DNA of 64,000 bases. It comes from Sphingomonas jatrophae (GTDB lineage: Bacteria > Pseudomonadota > Alphaproteobacteria > Sphingomonadales > Sphingomonadaceae). Below, one piece after another: positions 57,232-64,000 of the stretch. Numbering within the stretch: position 1 is the stretch's first letter; each line of letters opens with the position of its first letter. Made by a program: the position numbers and the translations under genes. Where the stretch lies: the NCBI RefSeq assembly GCF_900113315.1, contig NZ_FOZG01000002.1, positions 62,001 through 126,000 on the forward strand. The letters are read 5' to 3'. The notes under the pieces are model-generated. The model did not search any database, had not been told where the DNA came from, and saw nothing but the letters and a program-made list of their open reading frames with translations.

Positions 57232-59871
57232 CTACTCGCCGCCGCTGCCCTTGCGCGCGGTGGCAGCGCGGGGAAGATCGGCCAGGCTGGCCGCCAGTTC
57301 ATCGCTGCGGAACGGCTTGGTCAGCCGCGGGATGGCGGGATCGATGCTCTCCGCCTCGGCATAGCCGGAGACGATCAGCACGGGCATGTCGGGCCGGTCC
57401 GCCATGACGCGACGGGCCAGCGCCGCGCCCGATTGGCCGGGCATCAGGTGATCGGTGACGAGCAGGTCGGGCCGCAAGCCTTCCTGCATCAACCGCAACG
57501 CTTCCTCGGCGGAGCGGGCCTCAACCACCTCGAACCCGAGATCCGTCAGCATGTCGGCCGTGCTGATGCGGACAAGCTCCTCATCCTCGACGAGCAGGAC
57601 CACGCCCTTCGCCTCGCCTGCGCGCGGCTGCCGACGCACCTGTTCGACACGGGGGAGATCGTCGGCGCTGATCGGGAACCACAGCTTGATGCTCGTCCCC
57701 CGCCCGACGGCGCTGTCGATCGTCAGCCCGCCGCCAAGCTGCGCGAGCAGGCCGTGCACCATGGAGAGGCCGAGGCCGGTGCCCTGCCCGACACCCTTGG
57801 TGGAGAAGAACGGCTCGATCGCGCGCGCCAGGGTCGCCTCGTCCATGCCCGTGCCGCTGTCGCTCACCTCGAGGCAGACATAATCGCCTGCGGCGATGCC
57901 CGGGGCCTCGTCCGCGGACACAGTGCACCGCTCCGCCACGATCGTCAGCGTGCCGCCGGCGGGCATCGCGTCACGGGCATTCACCGCCAGGTTGAGCAGC
58001 GCCATTTCGAGCTGGTTGGCATCGGCCCTTGCCGGCGGCAGATCCGGCGCGACGGTGACGTGCATGGCGATGGTGGGCCCCAGCGTCGATCCGATCAGGT
58101 CGACCATGCTGCCGACGATCTGCCCGAGGTCCACGGCAACGGGCTGGAGCGGCTGGCGCCGCGCAAAGGCGAGCAGGCGCTGAACGAGCGTCCTGGCCCG
58201 CTCCGCCGATTGCAGCGCCCCGCCGATCAGCCGCTGCTCGCGATCGGTGCCGACGCCTTTGCGCATCAGCATGTCAAGCGAGCCGATAATGGGGGTGAGC
58301 AGATTGTTGAAATCATGCGCGACGCCGCCGGTCAGGCTACCCATCGCCTCCATCTTCTGGCTCTGGCGCAAGGCATCCTGCGCCGCCTCCAGTTCCGACT
58401 GGGCCAGCAGGTGGGCGGAGATGTCCGTCGCATAATGGAAAGCGCCGACGACCCGGCCCGCCGCGTCGCGGAGCGGCGTGTAGCTGATCTTCCAGCAGGG
58501 CGTGCCATATTCCGGCCGGCCGAACGCCTCGACGACGGTGAAGCTTTCCCCGGCGAGTGCCCGGCCCATCAGGCTGCGCATTCGCTCGGCCTGGTCCGGC
58601 ACGAACAGATCGGGGAAGATGTCGCCGATGCGCGTGTCGAAGCCGTTGACGCGGCGAAACTCGTCATTGTGCGCCCGATTGAAGGCGATCAGCCGATAGT
58701 CGCAGTCGAAGGCGCAGATCGGCGCAGCCGTCGCCTCGACGATGTCGTGAAAGCGGCGCAGCTCCTCCGTCCGCTCGGCGACCTGAGCCTCAAGCGATCC
58801 GTTCGCCTCGCGCAGCCGGACGTCGGCATAGGCCCGCTCGATCGCCGGCTTGATGCGCACGCCGACTTCCTGGACGAGCTTCTGCTCGGCTTCCGTCCAG
58901 ACACGCGGGCTCGCATTCTGCACCGCCAGCAGGCCGACCCACGCCTCCTCCTCGAACAGCACGACGTCGACGAAGGCGCCCACCTCGCGCGAGCCGAGGC
59001 CGTCGCGCGCCGCCCGGCTGAGCCTGTCGTCTCCCGGCACGTCGTGCACCACGACGGGCATGCCGGTGCGATACGCCTTCAGCAGATCGGGTCCGAACGC
59101 TTCCAGCGAGTGGCGCCCGACGATGGAGGCGACGCCGCGCGCGTGATCCGCCTCCACCGTCATCAGCGATCCGACAATCTCGGCGTAGAAGACGCGACTG
59201 GCGCCGAGCAATTCGCCCAGTCGGGCAGCGGCGAGCGCCATGATCTCGGCCGGTGTGGTGAGCGATCGCATGGCATCGGAGAGCGACAGCAGGAAGGCGG
59301 TGCGCCGCTCCGCCACGACGCGCTCGGTCGTCTCCGACAGGATGCAGATGACGCCCGCCGGCGCGCCCGCCTCGCCCAGCACGGGCGAATAATCGAGATC
59401 GACCCAGACCTGCTCGGGCCGGCCATCCCGGTGCAGCAGGAGCTCCTGATCGCGGTAGCTCGTCGCCTCGCCCGCGAGACCGGAGCGCATCACCTGATCG
59501 TTGAAGGCGGCCGCATCCGGCCAGCCCTCACGAATGTTCGATCCGAGCAGCGCGGGATGCCGCGCGCCGACGAAGGTGGAGTAAGCGTCGTTGTAGAGGA
59601 CGATGCCGTCCTCGCTCCACAACACCACCATCGGCACGTGGGAGCGGAGCAGGATGGCGGTGGCGATCTTCAGGCTCTGCGGCCAACCGTCGCACGGCCC
59701 GAGCGTCGTCCCCGCCCAGTCCTTCGTCCCGATCAGCGCTCCGCAATGCCCGCCATTGCTGAGGAAGGACGGAGCGCCCGAGCCTCGATTGCTCGCCGTC
59801 GTGTCGATCACTTCGAGGATCGTCGCGCTGTCACGGCCGGTCGGGCCAGTCGGAGTCAGCGCATTGGCCAT
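57232..59871 (-). CDS. PAS/GAF hybrid histidine kinase with receiver domain
   Basis: 879 residues, no transmembrane segment. Order: PAS (about 65-185), GAF (about 200-345), coiled linker, PAS (about 370-485), dimerisation box GGVAHDFNNLLTPI with His519, HATPase (NLAVNARDAM, DSGTGMDEA, GTGLGLSMVHGL), and a receiver (VVLLVEDEELVRIS to the end) with Asp807 in LLVTDHLMPGQSG and Lys in RLTKPFR. The H-box type is the HWE-like/NtrB-like VAHDFNNLL class found in PAS hybrid kinases. A soluble, cytosolic sensor is expected. It is an orphan: no separate regulator is adjacent. The plus-strand L,D-transpeptidase converges with four bases between. Confidence 0.92.
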   Translation of the reverse strand: MANALTPTGPTGRDSATILEVIDTTASNRGSGAPSFLSNGGHCGALIGTKDWAGTTLGPCDGWPQSLKIATAILLRSHVPMVVLWSEDGIVLYNDAYSTFVGARHPALLGSNIREGWPDAAAFNDQVMRSGLAGEATSYRDQELLLHRDGRPEQVWVDLDYSPVLGEAGAPAGVICILSETTERVVAERRTAFLLSLSDAMRSLTTPAEIMALAAARLGELLGASRVFYAEIVGSLMTVEADHARGVASIVGRHSLEAFGPDLLKAYRTGMPVVVHDVPGDDRLSRAARDGLGSREVGAFVDVVLFEEEAWVGLLAVQNASPRVWTEAEQKLVQEVGVRIKPAIERAYADVRLREANGSLEAQVAERTEELRRFHDIVEATAAPICAFDCDYRLIAFNRAHNDEFRRVNGFDTRIGDIFPDLFVPDQAERMRSLMGRALAGESFTVVEAFGRPEYGTPCWKISYTPLRDAAGRVVGAFHYATDISAHLLAQSELEAAQDALRQSQKMEAMGSLTGGVAHDFNNLLTPIIGSLDMLMRKGVGTDREQRLIGGALQSAERARTLVQRLLAFARRQPLQPVAVDLGQIVGSMVDLIGSTLGPTIAMHVTVAPDLPPARADANQLEMALLNLAVNARDAMPAGGTLTIVAERCTVSADEAPGIAAGDYVCLEVSDSGTGMDEATLARAIEPFFSTKGVGQGTGLGLSMVHGLLAQLGGGLTIDSAVGRGTSIKLWFPISADDLPRVEQVRRQPRAGEAKGVVLLVEDEELVRISTADMLTDLGFEVVEARSAEEALRLMQEGLRPDLLVTDHLMPGQSGAALARRVMADRPDMPVLIVSGYAEAESIDPAIPRLTKPFRSDELAASLADLPRAATARKGSGGE

Positions 59872-59997
59872 AGCATAGCGCTACCGCATCAAACCTGTTT
59901 TCGGAACCGTTATAATGGTTCGTTGCCGCGCCCATCCGCGTCGGTCAGCGATGGTCGCGGCCCTCGTAACGGGGCTGAACTTCAAGGAAGGACGACG

Positions 59998-60462
59998 ATG
60001 ACGGACGCACCGGAGGGGCTGGATGGCCTGGCCCAGCTCAACGCCATGCGTGCCGAGGGGCGGCAGCCGCCGATCGGCGAAACGCTGAACTTCCAGCTGG
60101 TTGCACTCGATCGTGGCCATGCCGTCTTCGAAGGCGAGCCTGATCGCAGCGTTTATAATCCGATCGGCTCCGTGCATGGCGGATACGCCGCCACGCTGCT
60201 GGACAGTGCGTGCGGAGTCGCGGTGCATTCACAACTCGGCGTTGGTCAGGGCTATACGACGCTGGAGCTGAAGGTCGCCTATCACCGCGGCCTGTCCGAC
60301 CGGAGCGGCCGGGTGCGCGCGGAGGGACGGGTCGTCTCCATGGGGCGGCGCGTGGCGTTTGCGGAGGCGACGCTGCACGACGGCCAAGGGCGCTTGTGCG
60401 CATCCGCCACCTCCACCCTGCTCGTCTTCGACCTGCCCAAGCGTGACGCCGGCGAAAGCTGA
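59998..60462 (+). CDS. PaaI-type hotdog-fold thioesterase
   Basis: 154 residues from ATG 59998, with AAGGAAGGA seven bases upstream. The hotdog core is YNPIGSVHGGYAATLLDSACG and the later LKVAYHRGLSDRSG and FAEATLHDGQGRLCASAT are typical. PaaI-family enzymes hydrolyse aryl- or acyl-CoA thioesters; the CoA substrate here is unknown, and no phenylacetate genes are near. It is divergent from the hybrid kinase with a 126-base gap. Confidence 0.92.
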   Translation: MTDAPEGLDGLAQLNAMRAEGRQPPIGETLNFQLVALDRGHAVFEGEPDRSVYNPIGSVHGGYAATLLDSACGVAVHSQLGVGQGYTTLELKVAYHRGLSDRSGRVRAEGRVVSMGRRVAFAEATLHDGQGRLCASATSTLLVFDLPKRDAGES

Positions 60463-60487
60463 AGCAAGCAGACCGCGCGGGGGGGAC

Positions 60488-62053
60488 TTAGACCGGGCGA
60501 CGCGGGCGGCGGCAGGCCAACACGACCATGGCCAGCGCCACCAGGCCCCAGCCGAGCCGATACCATCCGACACCCGGAGCACCACTCAGCGCCGGCGGCA
60601 GCGGGGCGCCGGGATAGCTCCCATAGCGATAGTGCGGATCCTGCCAGCCGAGCCTGTTCAGCGCGAGCGAGCCGATCAGGTAGAAGACCATATAGCCCCA
60701 GCCGGCGATCTTGTTCGCCGCCAGCGATTGCAGGAACAGCGCCAGCACGCCCAGCAGCAGCCAGTCATACCATCGCGGCAGGACGTACCAGGAGAGATAG
60801 GCCACAGCTGAAGGCGTGCCGCCCTGAATCACCTCCGTCGCTGCACCCGCCGCACCGCTCGCCACCGCCAGCGATACCAGGATGAGGGCGAGCGCCGCCA
60901 GCTTGGCCAGAACGGGCACCGACGCCCGCGCCGGCGTCGCCGCGATCAGGGGCGCCACCCGGTGCTCGCTTTCCGCCCAGAACAGCTCGCCGGCGAAGAA
61001 CAGGACGACCACGACCGGCACGAGCTGGAACGATCGCGTGAGCGCCTCGACAGTCGCCGGCGTTCCCGTCACGCGCGCCGCGGCAGCGACGGCATTCGCC
61101 AGCCCGAGCAGCAGCAGCACGGCGAAGACCGGCGTGCGGATGATCCGCGCGCTCTCGAACCGGGCTTGCCACAGGATTTGCCTAAGCGTGACGCGCCATG
61201 GTGCCGCTGACCGCAGCAGACGGGGCTGTTCAGAGGCGGCGTCGCTACGATTCACCAGGATGGCGGCGGGCGCCGGGCGCCGCGTCGGACGCCCGCCCCT
61301 CCCCGCCAGCCACACCGCCAAGCCCAGCAGGGCGATGGCTACGCCCAGCCAGAACACCCGGTTCGCCAGTACCACGCCGACGAAGGGCGGCGCCGCGGCG
61401 TCCAGCCGGGCGGCGCTCCATCCGGACGTCACCTGCGCGACTGCCGCGAAGCCGAACGGATCGGCCAGCGCGGCCCACTCGGGCCCGCTCTCTCCCGCCA
61501 GCCCGTAGAGGGTCAGCACCGCCGCCGCACCGATCAGGCAACCGGCCATCGACCGCGTCGCCAGCGCCAGCGCGAAGAACAGGGCCGCGGACAGGAGCAG
61601 GTTGGGCATCGCCAACGCACCCCAGCCGAGCACGTACGCAGCGGCGGAGCCCGGTCCTGCGCCCAGCAGCACGCCGCCGGCGGCCAGCGCGGCGGGCACG
61701 GACAGGAAGCAGAGCAGCAGCGCGCCGGTTGCCCCCGCGAAACGGCCAAGTGCGTATGCGCGCGGGTTCACCGGTGTTGCGCCGACCAGCTCGGCGAAAC
61801 CGCTCGTCCGATCGCGCAGCACCGCCTCGCCGACCATGGCCGCGGCGGTGAACAGGAAGAACAGGCTCCACACCTGATGCGTCCGCACGATTGCCGCGGC
61901 ACCGGTAAGGGCACCCGATCGGGGCAAGCCGACGCGCAGCTCGTCGATCGCCATGGCGCCCGTCACCATCAGCACCGATACGGCGAAGACGATCCAGAAG
62001 ACGCGGCCGCCGAGCTGCTGGCGCAGTTCGAGCCAGGCAAGACGCGCGATCAC
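60488..62053 (-). CDS. ABC-2 type transporter permease
   Basis: 521 residues with about twelve predicted helices in two halves (about 20-240 and 295-515) joined by a basic loop. Motifs like TPVNPRAYALGRFAGATGAL and ELFWAESEHRVAPLIAATPA are those of the ABC-2 exporters that in many bacteria carry a C-terminal M1 aminopeptidase; here the protein ends where that peptidase would begin and no remnant follows. Its start overlaps the ATPase stop (ATGA). Substrate unknown. Confidence 0.87.
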   Translation of the reverse strand: MIARLAWLELRQQLGGRVFWIVFAVSVLMVTGAMAIDELRVGLPRSGALTGAAAIVRTHQVWSLFFLFTAAAMVGEAVLRDRTSGFAELVGATPVNPRAYALGRFAGATGALLLCFLSVPAALAAGGVLLGAGPGSAAAYVLGWGALAMPNLLLSAALFFALALATRSMAGCLIGAAAVLTLYGLAGESGPEWAALADPFGFAAVAQVTSGWSAARLDAAAPPFVGVVLANRVFWLGVAIALLGLAVWLAGRGGRPTRRPAPAAILVNRSDAASEQPRLLRSAAPWRVTLRQILWQARFESARIIRTPVFAVLLLLGLANAVAAAARVTGTPATVEALTRSFQLVPVVVVLFFAGELFWAESEHRVAPLIAATPARASVPVLAKLAALALILVSLAVASGAAGAATEVIQGGTPSAVAYLSWYVLPRWYDWLLLGVLALFLQSLAANKIAGWGYMVFYLIGSLALNRLGWQDPHYRYGSYPGAPLPPALSGAPGVGWYRLGWGLVALAMVVLACRRPRRPV

Positions 62054-62916
62054 CCCGGCGTTCCCCCCGCTGCTTGGATCGCGGCGAAATAGGCATCCTC
62101 CTGCGTTGCCGGCACGCCGACGAAGCCGGGAGCGGGGCGATCATCCGCCAGCACCCGCGAAACGCGCCGTCCGACCGACAGGCGCCGCGACAGCAGGACC
62201 GCGCCGGCACCCGCCGCCTCCGCCGGGCCCTGCCACACGCGTCCGTCGAGCGCGCGGGCAAGCTCTGCCGGGCTGCCCTGCGCCACGATCCGCCCGCGGG
62301 CGAGCACCGCCAGCTGCGTGCAGAGATCCGCCACATCCTCGACGATGTGCGTCGACACGATCACCGTCGCCCGCTCGCCAAGGCCGAACAGCAGATCGTG
62401 GAGCCGGTTGCGCTCGGCCGGATCGAGGCCGGCGGTGGGCTCGTCGAGGATCAGCAGATCGGGTTCACCGATCAGCGCCTGGGCGAGGCCCCAGCGCTGG
62501 CGCATGCCGCCGGAGAAGGTGGAGACGGCGCGATCCCGCACGTCCCACAAGTTGACCAGCCGCAACAGGCGCTCGGCAGTCGCGCGGCGGTCGCCCCGAT
62601 CTGTGAAGCCTTTGAGGACGGCGATCTGTTCGAGCAGCAGCTGTGCGGACACGCCGGGATAGACGCCGAAATCCTGAGGCAGATAGCCCAGTCGCGCGCG
62701 CAGGGATCGCGGCTGTGCCAGCGCGTCGATCCCGTCGAAGCGCACGCCACCCGCACTCGGCCGCTGCAACGTCGCCGCAACCCGCATCAGCGAGGACTTG
62801 CCCGCGCCATTCGGCCCGAGCAAGCCGAACAGCCCCCGCCCGATCGACAGGCTCACGCGATCGAGCGCATGCGTGCCATCGGGATAAGTGTGCGTGACGG
62901 TGTCGAATTCCAGCAT
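62050..62916 (-). CDS. ABC transporter ATP-binding protein
   Basis: 288 residues from ATG 62916 (MLEFDTVTHTYPDG). Walker A is LGPNGAGKSSLMRV, Q-loop LGYLPQDFGVYPG, signature STFSGGMRQRWGLAQA, Walker B LLILDEPTAGLDP and the switch His in VIVSTHIVEDVADL. It is the CcmA/DRR-type exporter ATPase paired with the permease encoded downstream. The C-terminal 70 residues form the usual regulatory extension. The DUF3999 gene ends 102 bases upstream. Confidence 0.93.
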   Translation of the reverse strand: MLEFDTVTHTYPDGTHALDRVSLSIGRGLFGLLGPNGAGKSSLMRVAATLQRPSAGGVRFDGIDALAQPRSLRARLGYLPQDFGVYPGVSAQLLLEQIAVLKGFTDRGDRRATAERLLRLVNLWDVRDRAVSTFSGGMRQRWGLAQALIGEPDLLILDEPTAGLDPAERNRLHDLLFGLGERATVIVSTHIVEDVADLCTQLAVLARGRIVAQGSPAELARALDGRVWQGPAEAAGAGAVLLSRRLSVGRRVSRVLADDRPAPGFVGVPATQEDAYFAAIQAAGGTPG

Positions 62917-63018
62917 CCGTCCCAACTCACGAGGCCATGCCTGCAACGTGCGAAGCGGCATTGGGGGTGCGGTGACGCGGGCCTGATTCTGAAGGACCAG
63001 CGGGTCGCGCGCGGCGTA

Positions 63019-64000
63019 TCAGTCTTGCGGCGGCGCGGCCGGTTGCTTCCGCCACACCGCCCAGGCCATGGCGCCGAGCGCCGCCGTGGCTGCGAGCAGG
63101 ACCGCCCAGAGCAGCAGCTTGCGACCATTGCCGCTCGAAGCGGGTGGCGAGAGGCTGAGCCGTGCGGGCGGAGCGGACAGCCGTGCCTCACGCGGCGCGA
63201 CGCCCTGCCCGGCCAGCGTGGCAGCAGGCAGATAGGTGTCGGCGGCGTTCGGCTGGCCGACCGCGAGCGTGTAGGGCGGGCGCCCGGCCGCGAGGAACAG
63301 CAAGGCGCGGGGCGTGAAGCCGATCCGGAGCGCGGGCGCGGCGCGGAACGCGGCGCTGGTCGCCTCGATCCGCAGCATCGTGGTGGCGGCACCGTTCAGC
63401 ATGATCGGTGCGGACGCGCCGCTCACCCCCGCGCCCAGCACGCGCCACGGCTGCTCGCCATCGTCGCGGGCAAGGATGCGGACGGGCACCAGCGCCTCGC
63501 CGGCAGTGGGCCTGACATCCACCCAAGCGATGGGCGTGGCGAACGGCACCGCCACGTCAATCGAGCCATTCGCGGCCAACGCAGGGAGCGCAGCATCGAC
63601 GACGGTCGCCTGCACGCCGCCACTGGCCCGGCTGAGCAAGCTGGCGCTGCGGATCGCCACCGGGGCGAGCAGGCGTGTGCCGGCCTGCCAGCTCACGCGC
63701 AGATAGTCGCGCTCGATCGCCGCGCCGGCAAGCGGCAGCACCGCCTCTGCCGGTGTGTCGCCAGGTGCGCGGTAGATCACCGTCTGGCCGACCTCACGCC
63801 ACCGGGCGAGATCGGCGCTGGCCTCGACGGTAAAGGTGATGGCCTGCCCCGCCGGCAGGTCCGCATCCAGCACGAGGCGCACCGCATCCCCCGCCACGGC
63901 GCGCGCGTCGAACAGATAGGCCGCGACCGTCGGCGCGCCGGCTTCACCGGGCGTCCCGGCCAGCGCTGCCAAGCGGGGGCGGCCGGACGCGTCCAGCCGC
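63019..64000 (-). CDS. DUF3999 family protein, N-terminus outside window
   Basis: The frame stays open to the window edge, so the protein begins beyond 64000; about 326 C-terminal residues are visible. The DUF3999 hallmark near the end is AAGRPPYTLAVGQPNA, followed by a single transmembrane helix (LLLWAVLLAATAALGAMAWAV) and a short tail, so the domain is periplasmic and anchored at its C-terminus. Function is unknown. In related genomes it usually accompanies a DUF2339 membrane protein, which would lie outside this window. Confidence 0.88.
   Translation of the reverse strand, partial: RLDASGRPRLAALAGTPGEAGAPTVAAYLFDARAVAGDAVRLVLDADLPAGQAITFTVEASADLARWREVGQTVIYRAPGDTPAEAVLPLAGAAIERDYLRVSWQAGTRLLAPVAIRSASLLSRASGGVQATVVDAALPALAANGSIDVAVPFATPIAWVDVRPTAGEALVPVRILARDDGEQPWRVLGAGVSGASAPIMLNGAATTMLRIEATSAAFRAAPALRIGFTPRALLFLAAGRPPYTLAVGQPNAADTYLPAATLAGQGVAPREARLSAPPARLSLSPPASSGNGRKLLLWAVLLAATAALGAMAWAVWRKQPAAPPQD

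Noticed and set aside
59903-59924. GGAAC...CGTT resembling an EcfG promoter before the thioesterase gene, with a GAACC-N8-GGTTC inverted repeat around TATAAT
   Set aside because: Spacing is only 13 bases against 16-17 for EcfG promoters. The inverted repeat may be an operator, but nothing supports a choice of regulator.

Overview
The window is GC-rich, gene-dense chromosomal DNA from an alphaproteobacterium, most likely Sphingomonadales (Sphingomonas or a close relative). The evidence is the gene content: a DivL-type kinase with tyrosine at the phospho-acceptor site, a SciP/DUF1153 protein, a tsaE-amgK-murU-addB-addA-trxA block, a serC-serA operon with an alphaproteobacterial leader, a hisZ regulatory subunit, a DUF1476-bolA-grxD trio, and sphingomonad-style palindromic repeats. 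I saw no rRNA, tRNA, insertion sequence, prophage or CRISPR array. Almost all of it reads as core chromosome.

Layout. 1-6107 (+): a three-gene peptide-modification cluster of unknown substrate (DUF2126 amidoligase, ATP-grasp/alpha-E fusion, transglutaminase), meeting a zinc peptidase on the other strand. 7399-11341 (+): J-domain chaperone, YihY-type membrane protein, fabI, aroC. 11736-18882 (-): hisZ-purA-membrane hydrolase, then serC-serA behind a structured leader, then mnmA. 19029-20133 (+): a small unknown gene, sciP, and a GlsB-type stress membrane protein. A SIMPL protein and a second GlsB paralogue follow on the minus strand. 21459-27422 (+): an RND efflux pair with a recognisable promoter/operator, then fmt and truA. 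27462-38764 (-): trxA, addA, addB, murU, amgK, tsaE and divL, read from divL towards trxA. 39083-41973: an orphan PspC protein with a sigma-54-like promoter, ahcY with a SahR-like operator, a small secreted protein and YqgE. 42058-45050 (+): glycosyltransferase, peroxiredoxin, AMP nucleosidase. 45070-55065 (-): alpha/beta hydrolase, GFA protein, asd, MBL hydrolase, a BlaI/M56 regulator-protease pair with tandem operators, grxD-bolA-ATPase zeta inhibitor, leuD, a 36-residue membrane peptide, leuC and a serine hydrolase. 55322-64000: secreted protein, lipoprotein, L,D-transpeptidase, hybrid histidine kinase, thioesterase, ABC exporter and a DUF3999 protein cut by the window end.

Functional themes. 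Two proteins (DivL, SciP) belong to the CtrA cell-cycle circuit. AmgK-MurU points to direct recycling of peptidoglycan amino sugars. The small lipoprotein next to an L,D-transpeptidase suggests envelope anchoring. Regulation is unusually legible: a serC leader RNA, a SahR-like site before ahcY, twin BlaI boxes, a sigma-54 -24/-12 element before pspC, an EcfG-like promoter before a stress gene, and a palindrome over the efflux promoter. The least explained items are a roughly 115-nt dispersed element with two diverged, structure-conserving copies (11357-11473 and 40974-41087), the micro-ORF between leuC and leuD, and the natural substrate of the amidoligase/ATP-grasp/transglutaminase cluster.
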